Shown here piece by piece: positions 1 to 8,403 of a stretch of 64,000 nucleotides of DNA (its first letter is position 1; every line of letters starts with the position of its first letter). Source of the DNA: JAPPLB01 sp965204095 (GTDB lineage: Bacteria; Acidobacteriota; Terriglobia; Bryobacterales; UBA6623); the NCBI GenBank assembly GCA_965204095.1, contig OZ241991.1, forward strand, positions 2,046,001 to 2,110,000, given 5' to 3'. The translations under genes were made by a program, and so were the position numbers. The notes beneath the pieces were generated by a model. It made no database searches. It was not told the origin of the DNA and saw only the letters and a list, made by a program, of their open reading frames with translations.

Positions 1-230
1 GAGCCGCCGACTTTCGTGGTATGCCCGCGGCAGGTCAGGAACGGGCGGATGCCCAGAAGCCGCGTATAGATGCTGTCGTGTCCCCAGGCCTGCGAACCTT
101 CCTGCAGCTTCGAGGCCGCCGTGCCGCAGGCCGACGCAAGGCCGCTGAGGGCGGCAATCAGTCCGCGGCGGGTCATTTCCAGAGCCCCCACACGGGGTTC
201 ATCCGGGTCGGATAAGGTCTTGTTCTTCAT
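1..230 (-). CDS. SelA-like PLP-dependent enzyme, Tat/lipoprotein N-terminus (partial)
   Basis: Only the first 76 codons are in the window; the gene runs off the left edge. The start is placed at 230 because GGAG lies six bases upstream; a second in-frame ATG at 176 has a poorer site. From that second Met the N-terminus reads TRRGLIAALSGLASACG, a twin-arginine motif, a hydrophobic stretch and a Cys in a weak lipobox, so export by Tat and lipid anchoring are plausible. The stretch LGIRPFLTCRGHTTKVGG resembles the start of the mature domain in SelA-like proteins (L-seryl-tRNA selenium transferase relatives), which in many bacteria act as PLP-dependent lyases or aminotransferases rather than in selenocysteine synthesis. 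The catalytic lysine lies outside the window. It sits downstream of the TonB receptor on the same strand. Confidence 0.6.
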   Translation of the reverse strand, partial: MKNKTLSDPDEPRVGALEMTRRGLIAALSGLASACGTAASKLQEGSQAWGHDSIYTRLLGIRPFLTCRGHTTKVGG

Positions 231-275
231 TCTTTACTCCAACGGCGGCTCGATGGGTATCCGCGAAGATCATAC

Positions 276-321
276 CAAAACAAACGCCGGGCGCCCGCGG
301 AATTTCGCGGAACGCCCGGCG
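276..321 (-). terminator. Rho-independent terminator of the TonB receptor gene
   Basis: On the minus strand, CGCCGGGCG (321-313) pairs with CGCCCGGCG (293-285). A second nested pairing, CCGCG with CGCGG, lies in the loop, and TTTGTTTT follows. It starts 24 bases past the receptor stop and lies before the SelA-like start, so it probably separates the two genes' transcripts. Confidence 0.75.
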
Positions 322-344
322 AAGTGAAACCGTTATCGAACGCG

Positions 345-3300
345 CTAGAAGTTCCAGCGCAGGCCCATCTGCATCTCGCGGCTTTCCAGAGCGCTCGTAA
401 TCCTCCCGAAGTTGCCCGACAGGACGTACAACTGCGGGGTCAGGAAGGGCGGCGTGTTCGTCGCGTTGTACATCTCCCACCGCAACTGGATCGAGTGACG
501 TTCCGAAACGTCGATGTTCTTGAAGATCGAGAAGTCGAAGCTCGTGCGTCCCGGCTCTTCGAGGATGCTGCGACCGGCGTCGCCGTAGAGGCCCTTGCCC
601 AGCATGATCCGGCTCTCCGGAGTGGCGAGCATGAAGGCGCTCGTGTCGAACCAGCGGTCCAGCGTGCGCGCGCCGCCCGAAAGGTTGCCGTCGGCGAGTC
701 GGTAGGGCCGCCGGGTGCAGTTCGCGCACCCGTCGCCGGGCGTCGGGTCGACTCTCGACTGGTGCGGGTGAACGGGCAGCCCCGTGGCCAGCAGGAGAGT
801 GCCGTTGACCTGCCAGCCGTCGAGGACGTGCTTGGCAGCGCCGGTCAGGTTCTTGCCGAAGGGCAACTCCCACAGGAACGCGGTCGTCGCGCGGTGCTTG
901 ATGTCGAAATCGCCCCGGCCGCGCTCAGCCGTTCGGCGGTCGTGCGGGTTGTTCGGCCGCTGAGCCCCGCAGCAGGCGCGGAAATCGAACATGGCGTACG
1001 CCCAGGTGTAGGTCTGCAGGAAGGTGAGTCCGCCGCTGAAGCGCCTCTCCAGCTTGGTCAGCAGGCCATGGTACTGCCCTGAGGCCGAGCTGTCGTGAAC
1101 CTCGATGCTCCCGAACTGGGGCCAGCGGCGAGTCGGGTTGGCGGTGCCGACCGTGTTCGGCAGAAATGCGTTGTACTCCCCCGGGAGGTCGAAGTGGTCG
1201 GACTTCGAACCGCTGTAGCCGACTTCGGCAACGAGATCCCACGGCAGGGACTTCTGGATGTTGAGGTTCCACTGCTGGACGACGCCCACCGTTTCTTCGA
1301 CTTGCGCGGCTCGGATGCGGGAGCGAAAGCGCTCGCTGGTGGCCTGGTCGGCGGTCGCCATGGTAATCAGCGGTCTGCGCGGCGGGGCGGCCTCCTCGAT
1401 GTTCGACGTCCCCGGCGGGTTGGACGCCAGGTGCGGGACGAAGTTGTTGATCATGTTGACGTTGTAGAAGATCCCGTAGCCGGTGCGGACCACGAAATCG
1501 GTTCCGCCCAGCGGCCGCCACGCGATGCCGAAGCGCGGCGCCCAGTTGTTCTTGCTCACTTCGTTCAGGGGAACCCGCGCCGCGCCCGGCGCCGGGAACA
1601 ACTGGCCCGAAGCCATGTCGAAGTTGCGCGACTCGCCGCGGTCATCCACGAACGTGGAGTTGTACTCCCAGCGGAGGCCGATGTTCAGGGTCAGGTTCGG
1701 CGTGATCTTCCACTCGTCCTGAATGAAGGGATGTACCCGCCAGTACTCGAAATCCGGGTAGGTGCCGGCGTTGGCCTTGCCCGGAATGTTGCCCAGCCTG
1801 ACACGTTGCGGATGGTCGAGCAGGAAGTCAGCCCAGCCGTGGCCCGAGTGCACGCCGAGGAAGTTGAACGAGCCGTTGGCGAACTGGATCGTCCGGCGCG
1901 CGGTTCGGACGAGGTTGTACGAGATCCCCATCTTGATGTTATGGTTACCCTGGATGAAGGACGTCTCGTTGGAGATCATCCGCGACTCGTCATAAATATT
2001 GTTGACGTCCGACGCGCCGATACTGCAGCAACCAGTCACGCTGATGCTGGTGAAGCGTGCGTCGTGCGGGTCCTCGGTCTGGCCCGGGATGCCCAACTCG
2101 GTCAGGTTGCTCCATCCGGTGTTGGTGAAACCCGTCCTGCGGAAGTAGAGGTCGCGGTTGAACGAAACCCGCAGCTCGTTCAGCGTCGTATTGGTGATGA
2201 AGTTGGTCCACGTCATCGTGGCGTTCTGCTGCTTCTTCGGTATTTTGTAGGTGAAGCGCTCGTCGAAGTGCGACAGGACATTGAGATATTGCGGCAGGAT
2301 GTTCTGGATGCCGTAGCGCCCGAAGATCTTGTTCTTGTCGTTGATGGACCAGTCGCTCCTCAAATAGAACTGGTCGTCATCCAGGTCGGCTTTCGAAGTG
2401 CCCGAGAAGTTGTTCCTGCCGTTGAACTGCGGGCTGCCGAAGTTCGGCTGCGGCCAGTAGGGAATCACCCTTTTCGAGATGGGCGAGATCCGGCTCGACG
2501 GAATGATATGGTTCGGGAAGGCCCCGCAAGTCGAGGCATCCGCCGGATTCGTGCAGGTGTCGATATCCAGCACCGGACTGCTCGCGAAGAAGGGCTCGCT
2601 CAGATCGCCGTTGCGCATGAGCTGCGTCGGATATGTGCCGAAGGCCTGATTGCTGCGACGTTCGCTGAGGCTCTCCAGGTTGGCCGTGAAGAACAGCCGG
2701 TTCTTGACGATCGGGCCGCTGATCACGCCGCCGAAGGTGTTGCGCGTCAGTGGCCGTTTCGGAATATTGGGATTCTCGAAGAAGTTGCGGGCGTCGAGTT
2801 CCTCGCCGCGGAAGAAGTGGAACAGCGTGCCGTGGAATTCGTTCGTGCCGGGCCGGATCGAGGTGATGATCTGCGCGCCCGACTGGGTCCCGTACTCGGC
2901 GTTGTACCAGCCCGCTTCGACGCGGAACTCCTGAATGGCCTCGACCGAGGGCCGCATCCGGACCATGCCATGGATGCCGGTGCGCAGCGGAGCGCCGTCG
3001 AGGATGATGTTGTTGTTGTGCATTTTCTGGCCTTGCGCCGCGATGCCGTAGCCGGGCCCGAAGCCCGACGTCGTCACGCTGCTGCGCGGCCCGCGGCTCA
3101 TGCCGGGAGCAAGCAGCGCCAGGCGGAACAGGTTGCGGTCGCCCGGAATCGGCAACTCGCGAATCTTGGCTTCGTCGATGACCGTGCTGATCGTCGTGTC
3201 GTCCGTCTGGACCGTCAACGCGTCGGCCTGCACCGTGATCTGCTCGGTGACGGCGCCGATCTGTAGCGTCAGGTTCTGGCGCCGGACCAGGTCGACCTCG

Positions 3301-3647
3301 AGCCGCACGTCGGTCGCGACGGCGCGGCTGAAGCCTTCCATCGTGGCCGCCACTTCGTAGAGGCCGATGTCCAGCGCGGGAACCGAGTAGTCGCCGCGCT
3401 CGTTGGTCTCGACCGTCCGCTCCGCCTGCGTGCCGACGTTCGTGACGGTTACGGCGGCGCCCGGAATCGCGGCGCCGGATTCGTCGGTTACGGTTCCAAT
3501 GATGCTGGAACTGGTGCTTTGCGCAAACGTAACTCCCGCGCCAAGCGACATCGCCAGAGCCAAGGTGATAACGACAAAGGCGTCATTCAGCCTCCCCGCT
3601 TTCGAAAAAGCCGGGGTGCGCCTACAAGAACTTCTCTTCTCGTACAT
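345..3647 (-). CDS. TonB-dependent receptor, Oar-like, with N-terminal CarboxypepD_reg-like domain
   Basis: An outer-membrane receptor of 1,100 residues, the usual size of the Oar-like family that is expanded in Acidobacteriota. The start ATG has GGGAG seven bases upstream. A signal peptide ends near residue 43 (GVTFAQ). It is followed by an Ig-like carboxypeptidase-regulatory domain at about 46-125 (GTVTDESGAAIPGAAVTV, then NERGDYSVPALDIG), a plug domain at about 140-260, and a long beta-barrel. The C-terminus ends in Phe (LRWNF), as expected for BAM-assembled barrels. The family takes up large or poorly diffusible substrates with TonB-ExbBD energy; the ligand cannot be read from sequence. 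Neighbours on both sides encode exported PLP enzymes, so it may import their substrate or product (inference). Confidence 0.9.
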   Translation of the reverse strand: MYEKRSSCRRTPAFSKAGRLNDAFVVITLALAMSLGAGVTFAQSTSSSIIGTVTDESGAAIPGAAVTVTNVGTQAERTVETNERGDYSVPALDIGLYEVAATMEGFSRAVATDVRLEVDLVRRQNLTLQIGAVTEQITVQADALTVQTDDTTISTVIDEAKIRELPIPGDRNLFRLALLAPGMSRGPRSSVTTSGFGPGYGIAAQGQKMHNNNIILDGAPLRTGIHGMVRMRPSVEAIQEFRVEAGWYNAEYGTQSGAQIITSIRPGTNEFHGTLFHFFRGEELDARNFFENPNIPKRPLTRNTFGGVISGPIVKNRLFFTANLESLSERRSNQAFGTYPTQLMRNGDLSEPFFASSPVLDIDTCTNPADASTCGAFPNHIIPSSRISPISKRVIPYWPQPNFGSPQFNGRNNFSGTSKADLDDDQFYLRSDWSINDKNKIFGRYGIQNILPQYLNVLSHFDERFTYKIPKKQQNATMTWTNFITNTTLNELRVSFNRDLYFRRTGFTNTGWSNLTELGIPGQTEDPHDARFTSISVTGCCSIGASDVNNIYDESRMISNETSFIQGNHNIKMGISYNLVRTARRTIQFANGSFNFLGVHSGHGWADFLLDHPQRVRLGNIPGKANAGTYPDFEYWRVHPFIQDEWKITPNLTLNIGLRWEYNSTFVDDRGESRNFDMASGQLFPAPGAARVPLNEVSKNNWAPRFGIAWRPLGGTDFVVRTGYGIFYNVNMINNFVPHLASNPPGTSNIEEAAPPRRPLITMATADQATSERFRSRIRAAQVEETVGVVQQWNLNIQKSLPWDLVAEVGYSGSKSDHFDLPGEYNAFLPNTVGTANPTRRWPQFGSIEVHDSSASGQYHGLLTKLERRFSGGLTFLQTYTWAYAMFDFRACCGAQRPNNPHDRRTAERGRGDFDIKHRATTAFLWELPFGKNLTGAAKHVLDGWQVNGTLLLATGLPVHPHQSRVDPTPGDGCANCTRRPYRLADGNLSGGARTLDRWFDTSAFMLATPESRIMLGKGLYGDAGRSILEEPGRTSFDFSIFKNIDVSERHSIQLRWEMYNATNTPPFLTPQLYVLSGNFGRITSALESREMQMGLRWNF

Positions 3648-4350
3648 TCAACTGCTCCCATGTTCGCTAAGTCGGTGCCGACGGGCCGGGCAGGTTGAAA
3701 CCTGCTTTGCGCCTCCCCAGGCGCTGTCGGAACCGGGGCTGCCTACACCGAGACGTGTATGCATCGCACAAGAGAATAGCAATTTCCAGACCGTTACAGA
3801 AGGTCTCTGAATCAGGTTTCAGGTTTTGTTGAGGGGCGAGGATAAAAATCACCGCGCCGCAAGACGCAGGACGGAGATCAGCTCCGTGGCCGCGCCATTG
3901 CCGTAAAACGCCGCAAAACCCCTGTTTAGACGCCTTTAAGCGATCTTCGTGCTCCGTCTCGACGGCCCGCGGCCCTGAATTGGCTGATGCTGATGGGGCG
4001 GCCTTTGTCCAGCATGGAGAACAAAATATGTTCGAAACGGTTCGGTTGGGCATGAGAAAAGTGATGAGATCGGCAGCGAGATGGGGTCTCCGCGACCGGG
4101 TGTGATTCCGCCTGACGGATCACACCGTCTCCAAACTATGAGAAAACGGATGCGACAAGGGTTCGTCAGCGCCCTGGGAGCGCGCGGGTACCCTTTGGGT
4201 GGCCCTCTTGGGTGGCCCTCTGGGCGCCTCCCCGCATGGCATGACCCGCGCGCGGGGCAAAACTGAAAACCAAAAACTGAAAACTGGAATACGATCCGCT
4301 CCCCGGCCTGTACACTAAGGTCGAATCCACTCAGCACCGGGAGAAGACAC
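3648..4350. other. Intergenic region, 0.7 kb, with hairpin and low-complexity repeats
   Basis: This divergent intergenic region separates the TonB receptor (minus) and the first aminotransferase (plus), so it should hold both promoters. Several open frames cross it, but none resembles a protein. Visible structure: a dyad at 4099-4126 (GGTGTGAT and ATCACACC arms); a GC-rich stretch at 4185-4240 in which GGGTGGCCCTC recurs; and at 4260-4287 an A-rich AACTGAAAACCAAAAACTGA motif. The complement of that motif recurs near 45.26-45.30 kb and 46.27-46.31 kb. Confidence 0.5.
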
Positions 4351-5664
4351 ATGCAAGTGAATCGCAGGGAATGGCTGTCGGGAGGATTGGGCGCGGTTTC
4401 AACCGCGGCGTGGGCCGGCTGCGGCTCCGGTTCGCAGACGGAGGGCGGCGCGCCGGCGCCCGTCGTCACGGGGGGCGTTGTCGATTGGGATGCGGTTCGT
4501 GCCCGTTTCCCGCGCGCCGTCAACGAGACCTATTTCAATTGCGCCGCGCAGCATCCGCTGGGCGTCCATACCGTTCGAGGCTTCGAGCGCTACATCGACT
4601 TCATGCACAACGGCCCTGGCGAGGGCCGCGAGGACTTTTGGGAAACCGGCTATCGCGAGATGAAGCCGGCGTTCGCGCGCCTGATCAACGCCAAGCCGGA
4701 AGAGATCGCCTTCTGTGCGGGGACCACGGTCGGCGAGAACCTCATCGTCAGCGGCATGGATCTGAGCAACGCCAACGTGGTCACCAACGATCTGCACTAC
4801 ACGGCCTCGCTGGCCAACTATCTCGCTCGGCGCGACAAGTATGGCTTGGACGTTCGCATCGTCAAGCACCGCGATTGGGAAATCGACATCGCCGACATGG
4901 AGAAGGCCGTGGACCGCAATACCCGGCTGATCTCGGTTTCGTTCGTGTCGTCGGTGAACGGCCACCTCGAGGACCTGAAGAAACTCGCCGACCTGGCTCA
5001 TGCTCACGGGGCCTGGCTGTTCGCCGACATCATTCAGGGCTGCGGCGCGACGCCGCTCGACGTGCGAGCGATGGGTGTCGACTTTGCCTCGTGCGGGATG
5101 TACAAGTGGCTCCAGGGCGAGCACGGCTTCGGTTTCCTGTACGTCAAGGAAGACCTTCAGGGCACGGCCGTCAAGGGGACGCAGTTCACGGGCAGCCCCG
5201 GCCTCAACTACGAGCCCTGGACCGCCTCGCCCGACCCCGACAGGCCCGAGTTCATCTCGCGCCCTCGGGAAGGCATCGGGCAATTCGAGTGCAGCACGCC
5301 GGCGGCGATCAACTACGCCGGTCAGCTCGAATCGTTCCGCTTCATCGAGGAGATCGGCATCGACAATATTCGGGCGCACGCTCGCGAGCTGACCGCCCGG
5401 CTGCAGAAGGAACTGCCTCCGCTCGGATTCACCGCCATCACGCCCGACGACACCGAATCCGGTATCCGCACCTTCCTGCACCCCGATACCGATTCACTCA
5501 AAGCCAAGATCAACCGCGCCAACGAAGAGGGCCGCGCCAATATCTCGATCGGCGGCCCCAACTCGGGTCTCACCGTGGGACGCGGCGGCAACCAGGTGCG
5601 CTTCTCGGTCTCCGTCTACAACAACCACGCGGATATCGACAAGGTGCTGGAAGTCTTGTCCTGA
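4351..5664 (+). CDS. Class V aminotransferase, Tat-exported lipoprotein (paralog 1)
   Basis: A PLP-dependent fold-type I enzyme of the class V aminotransferase / cysteine desulfurase superfamily, 437 residues. The N-terminus MQVNRREWL is a Tat motif. It is followed by a hydrophobic run and Cys24 in AWAGC, a lipobox, so the enzyme is probably exported folded with cofactor and lipid-anchored. PLP signatures are visible: Asp226-x-x-Gln229 in FADIIQ (ring-nitrogen Asp) and Lys252 in MYKWLQG (Schiff-base Lys). The three paralogs at 8404-12221 share NVVTxxLHY, RIVK, the SxVN region and the YKWL block. A toxin-antitoxin pair and 2 kb of repeats separate it from them. The reaction is unknown; relatives include cysteine desulfurases, isopenicillin-N epimerase and kynureninase. 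Confidence 0.88.
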   Translation: MQVNRREWLSGGLGAVSTAAWAGCGSGSQTEGGAPAPVVTGGVVDWDAVRARFPRAVNETYFNCAAQHPLGVHTVRGFERYIDFMHNGPGEGREDFWETGYREMKPAFARLINAKPEEIAFCAGTTVGENLIVSGMDLSNANVVTNDLHYTASLANYLARRDKYGLDVRIVKHRDWEIDIADMEKAVDRNTRLISVSFVSSVNGHLEDLKKLADLAHAHGAWLFADIIQGCGATPLDVRAMGVDFASCGMYKWLQGEHGFGFLYVKEDLQGTAVKGTQFTGSPGLNYEPWTASPDPDRPEFISRPREGIGQFECSTPAAINYAGQLESFRFIEEIGIDNIRAHARELTARLQKELPPLGFTAITPDDTESGIRTFLHPDTDSLKAKINRANEEGRANISIGGPNSGLTVGRGGNQVRFSVSVYNNHADIDKVLEVLS

Positions 5665-5731
5665 CGGGCGGGATGAAACCCCGCTCGGCGCCGGGAACGG
5701 CAAGTTATAGACACGACATGCACGATGTCCA

Positions 5732-5779
5732 ATCGATACACAATCGATACAATATCTGTATTACAACAGGTGTATCGAT
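5732..5779. promoter_or_regulatory. Candidate autoregulatory operator of the AbrB/PIN module
   Basis: A perfect 10-bp inverted repeat, ATCGATACAC at 5732-5741 and GTGTATCGAT at 5770-5779, lies just before the antitoxin start. A further direct half-site ATCGATAC lies at 5743-5750. AbrB/MazE-type antitoxins commonly bind such dyads to repress their own operon; that role is inferred from position. Confidence 0.55.
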
Positions 5780-5788
5780 GGAGGTCGC

Positions 5789-5995
5789 GTGGAAACCGTC
5801 ACGATTTCCCCAAAATACCAAGTCGTCATTCCGAAGGAGATCCGTGTCCGGCTCGGCCTCCTGCCGGGCCAGAAGGTCCACGCGATCGCTTATGCGGACC
5901 GCATCGAACTGATTCCGCTGCGTCCGGTCCGGCAAATGAAGGGCTTCCTGAAGGGAATCGACACCAGCGTTGAACGCGAGGCGGACCGGGTATGA
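5789..5995 (+). CDS. AbrB/MazE-type (SpoVT-AbrB fold) antitoxin
   Basis: A 68-residue protein starting at GTG, with GGAGG four bases upstream. The core VTISPKYQVVIPKEIRVRLGL is the swapped-hairpin DNA-binding domain of AbrB/MazE/VapB antitoxins; the C-terminal tail (about 45-68) would bind and block the toxin. Its stop overlaps the toxin start in ATGA, which suggests translational coupling. The perfect dyad upstream is a likely operator. The pair sits between aminotransferase paralog 1 and the repeat block, and may have arrived with that block. Confidence 0.88.
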   Translation: METVTISPKYQVVIPKEIRVRLGLLPGQKVHAIAYADRIELIPLRPVRQMKGFLKGIDTSVEREADRV

Positions 5996-6369
5996 ATGTC
6001 GTCGATTCCAGTGCGTGGCTGGAGTATTTCGCCGATGGTCCGAATGCCTCCTCCTTTGCGGGGCCTATCGAGGACCCTGAAGCTCTTGTGGTCCCTGCAT
6101 TGACTCTCTTCGAAGTATTCAAACGAGTGTTGCAGCAACGCGACGAGAGCGCGGCGCTTCAAGCGGTGGCAGTCATGCAGCAAGGAACCGTCGTGGATCT
6201 GGGAGCAGCGATTGCCGTGAACGCGGCTCGCCTCAGCGTGAAGCTGAAGCTGCCCCTGGCCGACAGTGCCATTCTCGCGACCGCCCGCCAATACGGCGCG
6301 GAACTGTGGACGCAGGACGCCGACTTCAAGGGAATCGAAGGAGTTCAGTATCGAAAGCGAAGACCATAG
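5992..6369 (+). CDS. PIN-domain ribonuclease toxin (VapC family)
   Basis: A 125-residue PIN-domain protein, the expected length for VapC. The acidic active-site residues of the family are recognisable: Asp5 in VVDSSAWLEY, a Glu in LTLFEVFK, Asp in LPLADSAILATA, and Asp in LWTQDADF near the C-terminus. VapC toxins are Mg-dependent endoribonucleases that cleave tRNA or rRNA and are neutralised by the partner antitoxin. The start overlaps the antitoxin stop. The gene looks intact, unlike the second vapC-like gene at 50.5 kb. Confidence 0.88.
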   Translation: MNVVDSSAWLEYFADGPNASSFAGPIEDPEALVVPALTLFEVFKRVLQQRDESAALQAVAVMQQGTVVDLGAAIAVNAARLSVKLKLPLADSAILATARQYGAELWTQDADFKGIEGVQYRKRRP

Positions 6370-6579
6370 CGCTGCGCCCGGCCGGCAAGGCAAGGCTATG
6401 GAGCATATTGGCGCCTGTTCGACCGAGGAGCAACGCAGTTTAGCCGGGAGGCATCGCCTCTTGAATGCAGCGGGTCTCGTGCCGTGGACGGTTGGTTTTC
6501 AGGACTTCGCCGGCAGCCGCTTTGCGAAGCCGCCCTCCTGAGAGCGCGTGAGTGCCCTCTCGGATACCCTCTGGGTGCT

Positions 6580-6854
6580 GGCCTGCATTTCTCACCACGT
6601 GGCAAGGCGAAGTGCGTGAGAGGACCGTCAGGACGAGGCGCGAGCTGCTTGGCGCGCGCAGGCGTACTTGCCGAATCGCCTCCTTCACCCCTCGGGTCAA
6701 GAAACACGGCCTTTAGCGTTCACAGGCCGTCGGACATTTCTTCTGGAGCGAACCAAGCCTCACCGAATGCTTTTCACGAGACACGAATCACGAGACACGA
6801 ATCACGGCCTTTTTTCCGCGTGCTTCGACCGTTGGGTGGTGAGCAAGGCAGGCT
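6580..6854 (+). repeat. Long (about 273 bp) TIR repeat, copy L1
   Basis: The left end GGCCTGCATTTCTCACCAC and right end GTGGTGAGCAAGGCAGGCT are imperfect inverted repeats. Inside are the GC-rich left module shared with the short class and, on the right, a run of CACGAAT/CACGAGA heptads ending in CACGGCC and six T. Length and internal order match the copy at 7755-8029. It forms the left end of the composite unit. Confidence 0.85.
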
Positions 6855-7754
6855 AGAGCCTCCCCAGGCCCGGCCAACAGGTTTTCACGAGACACGAAAC
6901 ACGGCTTTTTTGGTGCATGGGGTACTGAAGCCCTTCAGTCTTGTTTTTTCCGCCCCGGCCTGCTAGGCATGAACTCACGAAGGCGGCGAGGAACAGTACC
7001 CTGCGGGTCGCGAATCAGGGCTTCCCAGGCGTTCACCATCCGCAAGCCACTGATTCTAAGGTCTTTACGAAACACGAATCACGAGATACGAGTCACGGCC
7101 TTTATGTTCTTCACGAATCACGAGGCACGAAACACGACTCACGGCCTTTGTGTTTTTCACGAAATACATGGCTCGAACGGTACCTGTTGGTACTGAAGCC
7201 CTTCAGTCTTTTTTTTCCCGGCCCGGGCTGCGTAGCATGAAGATCATGGTTCGTGAAATGAGCTTGATCCGTGGCCTGGGAGCGCCTGCGAAGGAAATGT
7301 CGTTCCGGCATCATCTCGCCTTGTTCAAGGACCATTCCTGCCTGCTGTTGCCCACGATTTCCCGGCATTTCCCACTATTTCCCGCTAAAAAAAAGTCGCA
7401 AGCCGTGGTGGCCTCGCAATACGGCCGTAGATCTCGCGGCCCTGGACGTGTCCCGCGCGCCGCTCCGCGACAGCCCGGCTGCACGGTTGAGCAAACGAAT
7501 CATGAACCAAGGCCTTTCCTGGTGCGCGGCGCAAGCCGGCGCGAATTCCGAGGTCTTCACGAAACACGAGAAACGAAACACGAATCACGGCTTTTTTTCG
7601 CCGTGGGTGCGCCAGGGTGGCGCCACCGGAAACCGCCGTCCGGACCACTGCGCCCGCCGGCAAGTCACTGTTTCCCGGTTCACCGTTGTTCACCATTGTT
7701 CACTATTGTTCGCCATTGTTCGCCATTGTTCAGATGAAAATATTGTTCGGAGCT
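6855..7754 (+). repeat. Core of composite repeat unit (copy 1)
   Basis: About 0.9 kb between two long TIR repeats, recurring nearly identically and inverted at 53918-54781. It contains further CACGAAT-type heptad arrays (about 6886-6905, 7066-7145, 7555-7595). Two ACTGAAG-CC-CTTCAGT hairpins followed by T-runs (6924-6950 and 7192-7216) resemble intrinsic terminators. ATTTCCCGGC-like decamers occur near 7355-7390, with a decamer array at its right end. Frames run through it, but their products consist of repeat translation (HESRDTKHE-like), so I do not call a gene. Confidence 0.75.
7678..7732 (+). repeat. Decamer tandem array, five units
   Basis: Five consecutive 10-bp units of consensus GTTCACCATT (variants CGTT, CTATT, GCCATT), then a partial unit. 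The inverted copy of this region at 53941-54020 has eight units, so the array differs in copy number between otherwise similar duplicates. Confidence 0.85.
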
Positions 7755-8029
7755 AGCCTGCATGTCTCACCACGCGGCGAGGCGAAGTGGGTGAGAGGGC
7801 CGTCAGGACGAGGCGCGCGCCGCTTGGCGCGCGCAGGCGTAAATACCTTGTCGCCTCCTTCGGTCCTCGGGTCACGAAACACGGCCTTTAGCGTTCACAG
7901 GCCGTCAGACGTTTCTTCTGGAGCGAACCAGGCCCCCTCTCATGGTTTTCACGAATCACGAGACACGAGACACGAATCACGGCCTTTTTTCCGCGTGCTT
8001 CGGCCGTCGGGTGGTGAGACATGCAGGCT
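7755..8029 (+). repeat. Long (about 273 bp) TIR repeat, copy L2
   Basis: Ends are AGCCTGCATGTCTCACCAC and GTGGTGAGACATGCAGGCT, a perfect 19-bp inverted pair; CTAG overlaps the left end. The heptad run at about 7943-7985 is followed by CGGCC and T6. This is the clearest full-length long copy. Similarity to the inverted duplicate continues about 140 bp beyond its right end, to near 8172. Confidence 0.88.
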
Positions 8030-8185
8030 GGTGTCCCCGCGCCGCCCGGTCGCTGCTTCGCTGGGCGCGTTCGCTCGGCATGGCGCGGCTTCGAGCGGCT
8101 ATCGCGCGGCATGCGCGGGGGGAGTGGGGGGTAAGCCAGTGTCCTTGCCCCGTCCGCCGTTCTCGGTCGGCCCTGCGAAGTGCGT

Positions 8186-8347
8186 GCGAATCACGAGTCA
8201 CAAGACACGAAATCGCGGCTTTTTTAGACATTTCTTCTGGAGCGAACCAGACCCCGTCAATCGTTTTCACGAATCACGAGACACGAAACACGAATCACGG
8301 CCTTTTTTCAGCGTGCTTCGGCCGTCGGGTGGTGAGGAATGTAGGCT
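8186..8347 (+). repeat. Truncated long TIR repeat (right part), copy L3
   Basis: Only the right half is present: two heptad arrays (about 8188-8222 and 8268-8305), the TTCTTCTGGAGCGAACCAG module, and the right end GTGGTGAGGAATGTAGGCT. It ends 56 bases before aminotransferase paralog 2, so it lies in that operon's leader or promoter region. Confidence 0.75.
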
Positions 8348-8403
8348 AGAGTAGAGGTACGCTGGAGGGCCGTCTGTTCCGGCCTTCCCGGGGAGGGGAG
8401 TTT

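Noticed and set aside
1095..3266. 723-codon plus-strand frame opposite the TonB receptor
   Set aside because: It mirrors codon structure of the receptor gene and has the Arg/Val/Ala-rich composition of antisense shadows; the receptor has signal, domains and ribosome site.
3667..4523. Minus-strand frames of 128 and 195 codons upstream of aminotransferase paralog 1
   Set aside because: No recognisable protein sequence or ribosome site; one overlaps the aminotransferase start and both cross low-complexity repeat DNA.
6774..7145. Origin of replication, because the heptad arrays look like iterons
   Set aside because: No replication initiator gene, no DnaA-box cluster and no AT-rich unwinding region were seen, and the arrays recur in many dispersed elements.
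7678..7732. Possible CRISPR array because of regularly spaced repeats
   Set aside because: Units are 10 bp in direct contact without spacers, and no cas genes are present.
6396..8354. Many 60-245-codon frames in the repeat block, with products containing HESRDTKHESRP-type segments
   Set aside because: They translate the TIR elements and heptad arrays; the same peptide strings appear in several frames and strands wherever a repeat occurs, and none has a ribosome site or a plausible fold.
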